From Clostridia bacterium (lineage in GTDB: Bacteria; Bacillota; Clostridia; Oscillospirales; CAG-272), in contig JAFUJB010000014.1 of NCBI GenBank assembly GCA_017473865.1, positions 62,001 to 126,000 on the forward strand: a DNA stretch of 64,000 nt, given 5' to 3'. The translations under genes were made by a program, and so were the position numbers. Below, in pieces: positions 18,625-27,015 of the stretch. The notes beneath the pieces are model-generated. The model was not told the origin of the DNA. It saw only the letters and a program-made list of their open reading frames with translations, and searched no databases. The first letter of the stretch is position 1. Every line of letters starts with the position of its first letter.

Positions 18625-19815
18625 TTAATGACATTTTTCACAAGGAGTCAAACCTTTATTTTTTGCTGCAGTCAATGTTGACTCATATATAGCATTTGCA
18701 TTATTAAGTCCAGAACAACTACTCCTTGAGTGATATCTCTTACCCGTTTTGGTAGTATAAACCGTTTGCTCAATCGAGTAATTCGGATCCTTTTGTCCGC
18801 AAGCGGTACAAGTACCGTTATTATAACTATGATTTAACGCGTTACCCTGCGTCTCTCCGCATGTTGAACATTTTTTAGGAGACGTGCATGTTGCCGGCTC
18901 CCAATCGTGAACGTGTACAGGCGGTTGTGTTTCCTCACTCTTATCCTCTATAAGCTTGCTCTCGCCTGTTGTATAGTCAATATCTATCTGCGGCTGAACG
19001 TTGTAACAAAAGACGTTGAAGCATATACCGTCTCCGTTATCCTCGACAGAATAGGCTTCCATAAGTACTCCCCTTGCAAGCAGTTCATTGCCTACAAAAA
19101 TTGGCGTAACTCTGTACATTACGTGGTTGCCGGTTTCTGTAACGTAGTCTGCCACCATATTCTCAAACGGCAGCATTCCTTTTACGTTCAAATACCGCGT
19201 ACCCGTTATAAGATTATCTTCGTTCGCATTTTCGCCCGTAAGCTGATATCCGATCAAGTGGCAACGGTTATACAAATATTTGCCGTCAACACAATCATAT
19301 TTAACCGTATGCCATCCCGTCGGCTTTACAGAGCCAATCGAGCCGCGATCTTCGGTAGGCATAATATCCTTACCGACGTTTGCGATTACAACACCACACC
19401 TTCCGAGACTGTCTCTTGCACCGTATATTTCAAAAGAAACAGTCTGTTTGCTTGCGTCTGCAAAGTAAGGATTATTGCCGTTTACTACGTAATAAGGAAG
19501 ATTTCCGTCATATTCAGGTACTTTACTATAATCAAAATTGCTTTGGCTGTTGCTGATAAATTGTTCGGGAGTTTCTCGAACAGGTTCTTGCGATGAATTG
19601 GTATCTTGTGTGCTTTGTTCATCATCTCCCGCGCCATCGTCCGTACTGTCAGGGTCGGTTTGGTTACTATCCATATTTATCGTAGTATCCGCGCCGCTGT
19701 CAGGATCATCCGGAAGCTCTGTCGTACAAGCAACAAAAGCAAATACCAAGGCAAATATAAGAAATATAACTGCAATACTTTTAAACAATCCCTTTTGCCT
19801 TACGTCATTTTTCAT
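18625..19815 (-). CDS. Secreted lipoprotein with DNA/RNA non-specific endonuclease domain
   Basis: A 396-residue protein. The N-terminus (hydrophobic stretch ending FAFVAC) looks like a lipoprotein signal with the lipobox Cys, followed by an Asp/Thr/Ser-rich linker. The central part resembles EndA/streptodornase-type beta-beta-alpha-Me nucleases: YNRCHLIGYQLTG (normally DRGH) supplies the catalytic His, and NLITGTRYLN the metal-binding Asn. The C-terminus has repeated cysteine pairs (KCSTCGE, TCTACGQ) and ends CEKCH. The ATG at 19815 follows AAGGAG. Likely roles are extracellular DNA degradation or DNA uptake. The Cys in place of Gly in the motif is unusual. Confidence 0.8.
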   Translation of the reverse strand: MKNDVRQKGLFKSIAVIFLIFALVFAFVACTTELPDDPDSGADTTINMDSNQTDPDSTDDGAGDDEQSTQDTNSSQEPVRETPEQFISNSQSNFDYSKVPEYDGNLPYYVVNGNNPYFADASKQTVSFEIYGARDSLGRCGVVIANVGKDIMPTEDRGSIGSVKPTGWHTVKYDCVDGKYLYNRCHLIGYQLTGENANEDNLITGTRYLNVKGMLPFENMVADYVTETGNHVMYRVTPIFVGNELLARGVLMEAYSVEDNGDGICFNVFCYNVQPQIDIDYTTGESKLIEDKSEETQPPVHVHDWEPATCTSPKKCSTCGETQGNALNHSYNNGTCTACGQKDPNYSIEQTVYTTKTGKRYHSRSSCSGLNNANAIYESTLTAAKNKGLTPCEKCH

Positions 19816-19899
19816 AAAAAACATCTCCTTCGATGTCAAGCTTTATCCAACCAACACTCATTCTCATCTTTTTTCATACAGGAACAGTACGCCGGTTAA

Positions 19900-20226
19900 T
19901 CAAAAATAATATGAATTTGCACCCGCTGCCATAAAAAAACCAAGAAGGAACATAATAACGTAGAATGCAATAAACAAAACTACTGAAGTTATTATTCCGA
20001 CCAAAGCGCCGATTCCGGCTTTTCTTGCTTTTTTAGGTGTCGTTCCCGATGAAACAAGCCATATAATAAAACCGGCGACGGGAATAAAAAATCCAAGCCA
20101 CCACCAACCTGCACTGTTGGAATCTTGCTCACCGACATTGTTATTCAATTTAGGAAGCGAACGACCGCATCCGACGCACACTGCCGCTTTGTCGTCTACT
20201 TCTCTTCCGCAATTCGGACAAAACAT
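19900..20226 (-). CDS. Zinc-ribbon membrane protein
   Basis: A 108-residue protein beginning with the zinc ribbon CPNCG...CVGCG, then a short polar linker and two predicted transmembrane segments (WWWLGFFIPVAGFIIWLV and a second near the C-terminus starting IGALVGIITSVVLFI). Zinc-ribbon plus membrane-helix proteins are common in Firmicutes without an assigned function. SD GGAGG precedes the ATG. It lies downstream of another zinc-ribbon protein in the same direction, but a terminator between them suggests separate expression. Confidence 0.7.
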   Translation of the reverse strand: MFCPNCGREVDDKAAVCVGCGRSLPKLNNNVGEQDSNSAGWWWLGFFIPVAGFIIWLVSSGTTPKKARKAGIGALVGIITSVVLFIAFYVIMFLLGFFMAAGANSYYF

Positions 20227-20256
20227 AATATATATACCTCCATATTCTATAAAACA

Positions 20257-20288
20257 AAATTCCTACGCAAATATCGTAGGAATTTTTG
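20257..20288 (-). terminator. Intrinsic terminator of the TM2 zinc-ribbon gene
   Basis: Perfect 11-bp stem AAATTCCTACG/CGTAGGAATTT with a seven-base loop; on the minus strand it is followed by TTGTTTT. Confidence 0.8.
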
Positions 20289-20302
20289 TATCAATTCTAA
20301 TA

Positions 20303-20692
20303 TTAGAAAAGTGCATTCTGATCAACAACGTACTTATCGCAAAGAATTTTGATAAAGTCGATCAATGCCAAAATTCCACCAAGACCAACGCAGAGAGAAG
20401 CGACAATCTTTATAATACCCTTCTTTGTTTCACCCAACATAAAGTTGTGAATGCCCAAACCGCCGAGGAAGAAGCAAATAAGAGCAACTGTAATCTTATC
20501 CTTGCCATTGAGATACTGGCTGTTTACAGCATTCTTTACTGCAACACCGCAACTAAGGCAAACTTCAGCGCCGGGAGCAACAGGGTTACCGCAATTCTGG
20601 CAGAAAGATGTACCTTCGCCTGTCTTTACACCGCAACTCAAGCAGATAGCCTGATTGTCATTCATTTCTTTTCCGCAATTTTTACAAAACAT
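20303..20692 (-). CDS. Double zinc-ribbon TM2-domain membrane protein
   Basis: A 129-residue protein with two N-terminal zinc ribbons (CKNCG...CLSCG and CQNCG...CLSCG) followed by a TM2 domain: two hydrophobic helices with the signature FLGGLGIHNFMLGE between polar segments. TM2 proteins are widespread small membrane proteins of unknown function. SD AAGGAG and a full consensus promoter precede it (20728-20756). Likely monocistronic. Confidence 0.8.
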   Translation of the reverse strand: MFCKNCGKEMNDNQAICLSCGVKTGEGTSFCQNCGNPVAPGAEVCLSCGVAVKNAVNSQYLNGKDKITVALICFFLGGLGIHNFMLGETKKGIIKIVASLCVGLGGILALIDFIKILCDKYVVDQNALF

Positions 20693-20727
20693 AGTTTTTC
20701 TCCTTAACTATAATATATTCCATAAAA

Positions 20728-20756
20728 ATTATAGCATAACCACCTTGCATTGTCAA
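20728..20756 (-). promoter_or_regulatory. Sigma-A promoter of the TM2 zinc-ribbon gene
   Basis: On the minus strand, TTGACA (20756-20751) and TATAAT (20733-20728) with a 17-bp spacer. Confidence 0.88.
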
Positions 20757-20771
20757 CATTTTATTCATACA

Positions 20772-21116
20772 TTAGACAAAAAAAGACGTTATTCTTACCC
20801 CAAAAACGAGTAGAAAACCAAAAAGAATTGATAATAGAATTATCTTGTCAATTTTCCGCGAAAAAAGCGGCAAATCAAACAGTATATATGCGTATATCAG
20901 AGGTACCGACCAGAACATTGGATGATATTTAAATGCAGAAACCACATCAAGCTTTAAAAGCGAAGCATACGCTCTCGTCATCCCGCATCCGGGACACTGT
21001 ATTCCAAGATACTCTCTGAACACGCACGAAAACCCCAATTTCGACAGAATTAATACTATAATTATGTACAAAGCAGTCAATATTAACTTTGTTTTTAGAT
21101 TGCTGATTCTTTTCAT
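20772..21116 (-). CDS. DUF2752 membrane protein
   Basis: A 114-residue protein with the DUF2752 hallmark CPGCGMTRA (near residue 40) and about three hydrophobic segments. The family is of unknown function; the conserved Cys pair may be redox- or metal-active. The ATG at 21116 is chosen because GGAAGG lies seven bases upstream; a longer start at 21146 lacks this. A promoter lies upstream (21146-21173), so it is probably transcribed alone. Confidence 0.75.
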   Translation of the reverse strand: MKRISNLKTKLILTALYIIIVLILSKLGFSCVFREYLGIQCPGCGMTRAYASLLKLDVVSAFKYHPMFWSVPLIYAYILFDLPLFSRKIDKIILLSILFGFLLVFGVRITSFFV

Positions 21117-21145
21117 CGTAACCTTCCATAGCATTATATGAATCA

Positions 21146-21173
21146 ATTATATCATATTTCCGCGAAAATTCAA
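21146..21173 (-). promoter_or_regulatory. Probable promoter of the DUF2752 gene
   Basis: Minus strand TTGAAT (21173-21168) and TATAAT (21151-21146) with a 16-bp spacer. Confidence 0.65.
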
Positions 21174-21208
21174 CCCCACTGCAATTTAACAATTTTGTAA
21201 CAACAGTT

Positions 21209-21280
21209 GAGCACACAATTATGTGTGCTCTTTTTCATAAAAACGGCTATACACGGACAAAATCCCGTATATAGCCGTTT
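21209..21280. terminator. Two hairpins after thrS
   Basis: AAACGGCTATACACGG...CCCGTATATAGCCGTTT (21241-21280) directly follows the thrS stop on the minus strand and belongs to the GGCTATACACGGG hairpin family. A second, shorter hairpin GAGCACACA...TGTGTGCTC (21209-21230) has a T-run on the plus strand. Confidence 0.75.
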
Positions 21281-21282
21281 TA

Positions 21283-23082
21283 TTATTTCTTAAGCTTGTT
21301 TGCAACAACTTCGCCGATTACATTTTCAAACTCTTCAAGAGTTATTGAACCGAGGTCTTCACCGGATCTGTGTCTTACCGAAACAGTCTTGTTTTCAACG
21401 TCTTTGTCGCCGAGAATAATCATATAGGGCACTTTTTCCATCTGCGCACTTCTGATTTTGTATTTCAAGGTATTCTGGCTGTCGTCGAGCGTTACTCGGT
21501 AGTTCAGCTTGGCAAGTCTTTCCTTAACAGCCTGTGCATGTTCAAGCGCTCTGTCGGTAATAGTAAGAATTCTTACCTGTTCGGGAGCCATCCAGGTAGG
21601 AAGCGCGCCCGCAAATCTTTCAATAAGATATGCAAGTGTTCTTTCGTAGCAGCCAAGGCTTGTTCTGTGAATAATATAGGGAAGCTTCTTCTGGCTATCG
21701 CTGTCTGTATAGTACATACCAAACTTTTCAGCAAGAAGCATATCGATCTGAATCGTAACGATCGTGTCTTCCTTGCCAAATACGTTCTTATACTGAATGT
21801 CAAGCTTAGGGCCATAGAACGCGGCTTCGTCGATTCCGATCTCATATTCAACACCGAGGTTGTCGAGTATCTTCTTCATTGTCGCCTGAGCTTCTTCCCA
21901 CTGCTCTGCAGTACCTTCATACTTCTTTGTATTGTTGGGATCCCACTGGGAGAATCTGAAAGTACAGTCTTCAAGAAGACCTACTGTATCAAGACAATAT
22001 TTTGCAAGTCCTAAGCAATCCCTGAATTCTTCTTCAAGCTGATCGGGACGGAGTACGAGGTGTCCTTCGGAAATTGTGAACTGACGTACTCTGATAAGTC
22101 CGTGCATTTCGCCCGAGTCTTCGTTTCTGAAGAGCGTCGAGGTCTCGCCGAGACGCATGGGAAGGTCGCGGTAGCTTCTTGCCTGATTCAAATATACCTG
22201 ATACTGAAAAGGACAGGTCATCGGACGGAGTGCCAAACACTCTTTTTCTTCGTCCTGAGGGTCGCCGAGAACAAACATACCGTCAAGGTAATGGTCCCAG
22301 TGTCCCGAAATACGATATAGGTCGCGTTTTGCCATCAAAGGAGTTTTTGTAAGCAAATAGTTGTGCTGCTGTTCAACGTCTTCAACCCAACGCTGAAGGA
22401 GCTGAATAACTCTTGCACCCTTGGGAAGAAGAACGGGGAGACCCTGACCGATGGATTCAACGGTAGTGAAATAACCAAGCTCTCTGCCGAGCTTGTTGTG
22501 GTCGCGCTTTTCAGCCTCTTCAAGAGCCTTCAGATGTTCTTCAAGCTCCTGCTGACTGCCGAATGCAGTACCCTTTATTCTTGTAAGCATCTTATTGTTC
22601 TTATCGTTCTTCCAGTATGCGCCAGAAAGTCCCATAACCTTAAAAGCCTTAAGCGCTTTCGTATAGCAGATATGAGGACCTACGCACATATCTATATAGT
22701 CGCCCTGCTGATAGAAGCTGATAACAGCATCATCGGGAAGATCGTCAATATGCTCGAGCTTATATTTTTCGCCGCGCTCCTGCATAAGCTTTACAGCTTC
22801 TTCTCTGGGAAGCGTAAAAGTCTTTATGGGAAGATTTTCTTTTACTATCTTCTTCATTTCCTGCTCAATCTTTGCAAGATCTTCTTCGGTAAGCTTTATG
22901 TCACCGAGGTCAACGTCATAGTAAAAGCCCTTTTCATTTGCAGGACCGTATGCAAAATCAGCTTCGGGATAAAGTCTTTTTATCGCCTGTGCCATAATGT
23001 GAGCCGCAGAATGTCTGAGTATATGAAGCTCCTCTTCGGGAGAACATACGTCAACTCTGCCGTCATTGTAAATAACTTTCAT
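21283..23082 (-). CDS. thrS: Threonine-tRNA ligase lacking the N-terminal TGS domain
   Basis: A 599-residue class II synthetase. The editing domain starts almost at once (LRHSAAHIMAQA with HxxxH, near residues 24-34), so the usual 60-residue ubiquitin-like TGS domain is absent; typical bacterial ThrRS is about 640 residues. The catalytic core shows RPMTCPFQ (zinc Cys), RLGETSTLFRNEDSGEMHGL (motif 2 region), and motif 3 HRTSLGCYERTLAYLIE; the anticodon-binding domain follows (APEQVRILTITD). The start codon follows AAAGGTG. Controlled by the T-box leader upstream. Confidence 0.95.
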   Translation of the reverse strand: MKVIYNDGRVDVCSPEEELHILRHSAAHIMAQAIKRLYPEADFAYGPANEKGFYYDVDLGDIKLTEEDLAKIEQEMKKIVKENLPIKTFTLPREEAVKLMQERGEKYKLEHIDDLPDDAVISFYQQGDYIDMCVGPHICYTKALKAFKVMGLSGAYWKNDKNNKMLTRIKGTAFGSQQELEEHLKALEEAEKRDHNKLGRELGYFTTVESIGQGLPVLLPKGARVIQLLQRWVEDVEQQHNYLLTKTPLMAKRDLYRISGHWDHYLDGMFVLGDPQDEEKECLALRPMTCPFQYQVYLNQARSYRDLPMRLGETSTLFRNEDSGEMHGLIRVRQFTISEGHLVLRPDQLEEEFRDCLGLAKYCLDTVGLLEDCTFRFSQWDPNNTKKYEGTAEQWEEAQATMKKILDNLGVEYEIGIDEAAFYGPKLDIQYKNVFGKEDTIVTIQIDMLLAEKFGMYYTDSDSQKKLPYIIHRTSLGCYERTLAYLIERFAGALPTWMAPEQVRILTITDRALEHAQAVKERLAKLNYRVTLDDSQNTLKYKIRSAQMEKVPYMIILGDKDVENKTVSVRHRSGEDLGSITLEEFENVIGEVVANKLKK

Positions 23083-23139
23083 ATTGTTTCACCTTTATAT
23101 TATAATATATTATTTTTCGTACATACTGAGTTTTAAAAA

Positions 23140-23400
23140 ACAAAACCCCTTGACAGCAAACAAAAAGTCTGCCGTCAAGGGTGCATTATCGCTATTTTGC
23201 ACGGTTCCACCTTGATTTTTCACTCAACACAGTTAAACCTGATTCTTTAACGCAGAAATACGGCAACACTTACTTAAACTTCGGCATTGCAGCTCGGGAA
23301 CGGTTTTCATCTTGTACGTTTTAAAAAGCTTCCACCAACGCTTCTCTCTCTGTGAAAACAGAAACAGGACTACTCTTTCCTTCAATGCTTTTCACTTGTA
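23140..23400 (-). promoter_or_regulatory. T-box leader (tRNA-Thr sensing) of thrS
   Basis: On the minus strand the leader contains the T-box core AAGGTGGAACCGTGC (23213-23199), which pairs with the uncharged tRNA acceptor end, followed by a Rho-independent terminator CCCTTGACGGC...GCTGTCAAGGG and TTTTG (23182-23140). Upstream are GTTGGTGGAAGC, an AGTA element and a stretch GAAAACCGTTCCCGAGC where ACC is a plausible threonine specifier codon. Uncharged tRNA-Thr should stabilise the antiterminator and switch on thrS. Confidence 0.9.
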
Positions 23401-23406
23401 TACGAT

Positions 23407-23435
23407 ATTATAACACCATTTTTTAATAATGTCAA
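23407..23435 (-). promoter_or_regulatory. Sigma-A promoter of the thrS T-box transcript
   Basis: Minus strand TTGACA (23435-23430) and TATAAT (23412-23407), spacer 17 bp. Confidence 0.9.
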
Positions 23436-23443
23436 CTGTATTT

Positions 23444-24394
23444 TTAGATATCAACGCGGCTTCTCATTCCGCCGCTTAAAAATGATTTTATGTTCTCGAC
23501 AATGTCATTCAAGCAGCGTTCGCGCGCCTCGTATGCGCCCCACGCATTATGAGGGGTAAGCAAAACGTTGTCCAAATCTTTTATTTCGTTGAAAGGATGG
23601 TCTTCTCCAAAGGGTTCTGTTGAATACACGTCCACTCCGATGCCGCCGATGGCATTGTTTTTTATGGCTTCTGCCAGTGCTTTTTCATCGCATACCGCAC
23701 CTCTTGCAACATTAATCAAAATTGCATTTTTCTTCATTTTTGCAATTTTCTCGGCAGAAATAAGCCCCCTTGTCGACTCGGTAAGGGGCGTATGCACGGA
23801 AATAATATCCGCTCTTTCCATAAGCTCGTCGAGCGATACGATATTATATCCCTCTTCGGCAGTTCTCTTGTTCGCGATAACGTTGCATCCCAATGCAGAC
23901 GCTATCTTTGCTACCTTCTTGCCTATGTTTCCAAGACCGACAATTCCCCAAGTCATACCGTCAAGCTCGTGAAAAGCGGGTTCAAGCCGATTTGGAATTC
24001 CGCTCTTGGTATAATCTCCCGAAACTACAAACCTGTTGTATTCCTTTAAATGAGTAACAAGCGACAGCGCCATTGATACGGTAAGGAGCGCTACGCTGTT
24101 CGTAGAATAGCCCACGACGTTGCAAACGGCAATATTATGCTTTTTGCAATAGCCGATATCAACGTTGTCATAACCCGTTGCGGCAACACAGATAAGCTTA
24201 AGTTCCTTTGCAAAACAAAGATTTGTCTCATCAAGCTTAATCTTGTTTATAATAACCGCCTCACAGTCAGCTATTCTCTGTTTTACCTCATCGGGTGTGC
24301 TGTAATTATATACCGTAAGTTCACCTACGCTTTTTAAAGGCTCTAAAGAAATATCTCTCCCTAAAGCGTCAGAATCAAGAACCGTTATCTTCAT
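23444..24394 (-). CDS. D-isomer-specific 2-hydroxyacid dehydrogenase (hydroxypyruvate/glycerate type)
   Basis: A 316-residue NAD(P)-dependent dehydrogenase. The Rossmann signature VGLGNIGKKVAKIA is in the middle, followed by the conserved Arg region INVARGAVCDEKAL and the catalytic pair Glu/His in DVYSTEPFGEDHP and LLTPHNAWG. Closest in pattern to glycerate dehydrogenase/hydroxypyruvate reductase (HprA). Substrate specificity (hydroxypyruvate, glyoxylate or another 2-oxoacid) cannot be read from sequence. Its stop lies about 10 bp from the thrS promoter; its own promoter is at 24425-24453. Confidence 0.85.
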   Translation of the reverse strand: MKITVLDSDALGRDISLEPLKSVGELTVYNYSTPDEVKQRIADCEAVIINKIKLDETNLCFAKELKLICVAATGYDNVDIGYCKKHNIAVCNVVGYSTNSVALLTVSMALSLVTHLKEYNRFVVSGDYTKSGIPNRLEPAFHELDGMTWGIVGLGNIGKKVAKIASALGCNVIANKRTAEEGYNIVSLDELMERADIISVHTPLTESTRGLISAEKIAKMKKNAILINVARGAVCDEKALAEAIKNNAIGGIGVDVYSTEPFGEDHPFNEIKDLDNVLLTPHNAWGAYEARERCLNDIVENIKSFLSGGMRSRVDI

Positions 24395-24424
24395 ATATTT
24401 TCTCCGTTTTTATTTTATGTTATT

Positions 24425-24453
24425 ATTTTATCATACACCTAAAAATATTACAA
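24425..24453 (-). promoter_or_regulatory. Probable promoter of the 2-hydroxyacid dehydrogenase gene
   Basis: Minus strand TTGTAA (24453-24448), 17-bp spacer, TAAAAT (24430-24425). Confidence 0.6.
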
Positions 24454-24463
24454 GAGCAAAAAC

Positions 24464-24542
24464 AAAAGAGAATGCGGCTCTACGCACTCTCTTTTTGCAA
24501 AAAATATAGCTGTGTATGGGCTCCGCCCATACACAGCCATTG
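24464..24542. terminator. Tandem hairpins after rubrerythrin
   Basis: GCTGTGTATGGG-ctccg-CCCATACACAGC (24509-24537) adjoins the rubrerythrin stop and belongs to the dispersed hairpin family. A second stem, AAAAGAGAATGCG...CGCACTCTCTTTT (24464-24495), follows it in the minus direction. Confidence 0.75.
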
Positions 24543-24545
24543 TTA

Positions 24546-25082
24546 TTAATAGTTATCAGCTTTAACCTGGAAGTATGCCTTGGGATGTTCGCAAACGGGG
24601 CACATTTCGGGAGCTTTCTTTCCGATGTGGATGTGTCCGCAGTTGGAGCACTGCCAGATTGCTTCGCCGTCTCTTGAGAATACTACTTCGCCGTTTACTC
24701 TTTCAAGGAGCTTGCGGTAACGGTCTTCGTGTTCCTTTTCAATTCTGCCTACTGCTTCGAAGAGGTATGCAATTCTGTCAAAGCCTTCTTCCTTTGCTTC
24801 TTTTGCAAATGTTGCATACATATCTGTCCATTCATAGTTTTCACCCTGAGCAGCGTCGAGGAGGTTTTCAGCAGTTGTGCCTACACCGTCGTGGAGAAGC
24901 TTATACCAGATCTTTGCGTGTTCCATTTCGTTCTTTGCTGTTTCTTCAAAAATAGCAGCGATCTGAACGTAGCCTTCCTTCTTTGCCTTTGATGCAAAGT
25001 AAGTATATTTGTTTCTTGCCTGTGATTCGCCTGCAAATGCAGCCTGAAGATTTTTTTCTGTTCTTGAGCCCTTAAGTTCCAT
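24546..25082 (-). CDS. rbr: Rubrerythrin
   Basis: A 178-residue non-haem iron protein: an N-terminal four-helix di-iron domain with Glu ligands ([38 protein letters not shown]) and a C-terminal rubredoxin-like domain with two CxxC knuckles ([14 protein letters not shown]). Rubrerythrin reduces hydrogen peroxide to water with electrons from rubredoxin and is a main peroxide defence in anaerobes. SD AAAGGAG precedes the ATG. It lies 31 bp downstream of a PerR-like gene in the same direction, an operon that fits peroxide-induced expression. Confidence 0.97.
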   Translation of the reverse strand: MELKGSRTEKNLQAAFAGESQARNKYTYFASKAKKEGYVQIAAIFEETAKNEMEHAKIWYKLLHDGVGTTAENLLDAAQGENYEWTDMYATFAKEAKEEGFDRIAYLFEAVGRIEKEHEDRYRKLLERVNGEVVFSRDGEAIWQCSNCGHIHIGKKAPEMCPVCEHPKAYFQVKADNY

Positions 25083-25112
25083 AGTGGTTCTCCTTTTATA
25101 AATATATATTTT

Positions 25113-25505
25113 TTAATTATTATTAGCAATACATTCGGGACATATTCCCGTAAATCCAACTTCGTGTCCGATTATTTCAAAGCCGGAGCTTTCTTCGGCA
25201 ACGTCTTCCATACCTTCAACGACGGGAACGCAGGTATCTGCTACCCTGCCGCACTTCACACACTTTACATGATAATGCTTAAACACCGTTTTGTCAAATC
25301 TGTCAGGGCCGTCAACCACTTTGACTCTGTATATCTCGCCCTTTTCGGCAAGGTCGTTGAGTACTCTGTATACCGTTGCGCGTCCGATATTGGAAAACTT
25401 TTCCTTGACCGCATCGTAGACTTGATCGGCAGTCGGGTGAGTACACATATTCAATACGGTTTCTTTAATTAAGGTTTTTTGAATCGTATTTCTTTCTTTT
25501 TTCAT
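25113..25505 (-). CDS. perR: Fur-family peroxide regulator (PerR-like)
   Basis: A 130-residue Fur-family repressor. The winged-helix recognition region is RATVYRVLNDLAEKG; two CxxC pairs (CVKCG and CPEC) form the structural zinc site. The regulatory metal ligands expected for PerR are present: the His in CTHPTADQ, Asp in DRFD, His-x-His in KHYHVKC, and Asp in RVADT. This and the adjoining rubrerythrin favour PerR over Fur or Zur. The ATG at 25505 is preferred to the GTG at 25511 because AAGGAG then sits seven bases away. Probably self-regulated through its promoter. Confidence 0.85.
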   Translation of the reverse strand: MKKERNTIQKTLIKETVLNMCTHPTADQVYDAVKEKFSNIGRATVYRVLNDLAEKGEIYRVKVVDGPDRFDKTVFKHYHVKCVKCGRVADTCVPVVEGMEDVAEESSGFEIIGHEVGFTGICPECIANNN

Positions 25506-25536
25506 ACTCACTCTCCTTTTTGTTTTCCTTGATGAT

Positions 25537-25565
25537 ATTATATCTCATTAAGGGATGTTTGTCAA
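25537..25565 (-). promoter_or_regulatory. Promoter of perR-rbr with overlapping palindrome
   Basis: Minus strand TTGACA (25565-25560) and TATAAT (25542-25537), spacer 17 bp. The -10 box lies within the perfect palindrome GATATAATATC, resembling part of a Per box (TTATAATnATTATAA), so autorepression at this site is plausible. Confidence 0.75.
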
Positions 25566-25667
25566 TACTTTTTTGAAATTTTTCCCAATTATTTAAGCAA
25601 AACCTATAAGATCTTCTATTGTATTATAATACCTGCTATAAGCCGGCATTACTCTTTTGGGTACTGT

Positions 25668-25745
25668 AAATGGCAGCCACACGGGCGATGCCCGTGTGCT
25701 GCCATTTTGCTTACAAAAAATACACACGGTTTTGCCCGTGTGTAT
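25668..25745. terminator. Two hairpins after the trigger-factor-like gene
   Basis: AAATGGCAGCCACACGGGC-gat-GCCCGTGTGCTGCCATTT (25668-25708) and ATACACACGG...CCGTGTGTAT (25720-25745), both members of the dispersed family. The second is nearest the stop of the minus-strand gene ending at 25770. Confidence 0.8.
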
Positions 25746-25769
25746 CTCATTTCTTATTTACGCTGCAGT

Positions 25770-26846
25770 CTATTTGGACGTATCTGCCGTAGTATCAGAG
25801 GGAGCATCAGTTGTTGTGCCTGATGTCTCTTTTGTATCTTCGGCATTAATCTTAGCATCGTTTGCCTTCATTGACATTTCAATAATTCTGTCCATATAGA
25901 GCTGGAGCTTGATATTGGTTTTTGAGGTTGCTTCTTCATACTCTGCCAAAGAGTCATACTTAGCTTCCTTTGCAAGCTCTTCGCCGAGAGTCTTATACTC
26001 CTCGTCTGTCAAGGAAATGTCGTGTTTTCTGACTGTCTGCCAGATAATCATTTCTTCCTTAACGGTAAGCATTGCAGAATCAGCGAGACCTTCAGCAAAT
26101 TCCTCAACGGATTTGTATCCGTAGAAGGATGTTACCATAGCTTCAAGTGTCATACCGTTATATACAGCCATCTGTCTGTAGGAGTTAAGCATACTGTCAT
26201 AGTATTCCTTAACCTCTGCTTTAGGATACTTCAATACCTTGCAAGAGTTGAGGTAGTTATCCCAGAGCATTTCTTCGATGGTTTCTTTTTTTGTGTTTTT
26301 AAGAAATTCGGATACGGTCAGGTAGTCTGTCTTTTCTTCAACCATTTTATCGGTAAGATCGGGATTAGTACGAGCCTTTACAGAATTTATGGTTACTGTG
26401 AACACAACAGCCTTGCCTGCAAGCTCTTCTTTATAGTCATCGGGGAACACGAGATTGAGGTCTACTTTTTCGCCGATCTTCTTGCCGATAAGTCCGGATT
26501 CAAATCCATCAATAAATTCTTTGGAGCCGATCTTGAGATCTGTTCCTTTTGCGGAACCGCCGGAAAATTCTTTGCCGTCAATTTTACCTACGTAGTCGAT
26601 ATTTACTGTATCGCCGTCTTCAACAGTACCTTCTTTAAGGTTTTCTGCATACTGTTTGGCAATATTCTCTACCGCCTCATCAACCTTTTCCTGAACCTTA
26701 TCCATATCGATCTCAACGTTCGGAAAATCTCCGATTGTTACGTATTTGTCAAGGTCATAATCATAGGGCTTGTCTTCCTTGCCGCAGCTGCACAATACAA
26801 CAGAGAGCGCAAGAACGAGAACGAGTGCTAATGTAAACTTTTTCAT
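25770..26846 (-). CDS. Trigger-factor-like lipoprotein with FKBP-type isomerase domain
   Basis: A 358-residue protein with a lipoprotein signal (LSVVLCSCGK; Cys near residue 22), so it is exported and anchored outside the membrane. It lacks the ribosome-binding domain of trigger factor but keeps the FKBP-like PPIase domain (GDTVNIDYVGKIDG, FIDGFESGLIGKKIGEKVDL, FPDDYKEELAGKAVVFTVTI) and a trigger-factor-like C-terminal helical region. Probably a folding factor for secreted proteins, an analogue of PrsA. The C-terminal tail is Thr/Asp-rich. SD AAGGAG precedes the ATG. Confidence 0.85.
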   Translation of the reverse strand: MKKFTLALVLVLALSVVLCSCGKEDKPYDYDLDKYVTIGDFPNVEIDMDKVQEKVDEAVENIAKQYAENLKEGTVEDGDTVNIDYVGKIDGKEFSGGSAKGTDLKIGSKEFIDGFESGLIGKKIGEKVDLNLVFPDDYKEELAGKAVVFTVTINSVKARTNPDLTDKMVEEKTDYLTVSEFLKNTKKETIEEMLWDNYLNSCKVLKYPKAEVKEYYDSMLNSYRQMAVYNGMTLEAMVTSFYGYKSVEEFAEGLADSAMLTVKEEMIIWQTVRKHDISLTDEEYKTLGEELAKEAKYDSLAEYEEATSKTNIKLQLYMDRIIEMSMKANDAKINAEDTKETSGTTTDAPSDTTADTSK

Positions 26847-27015
26847 TGTTTTAACTCCTTTTTGTAAGTTAGTTACATCTTATATATAATAACACATATT
26901 CTAAAAAAAATAAACTAAAAACTTGATATGTTTACAATTTCGAAACATTTTTATTTTGACACACGTTTTTTCGAAAAAAGTGGTAATTTTTTTAGAAAAA
27001 ACTGTCGTTTTGGTA

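Noticed and set aside
22363..23136. 257-residue plus-strand ORF antisense to thrS and its leader
   Set aside because: Runs into the regulatory leader and shows no conserved features.
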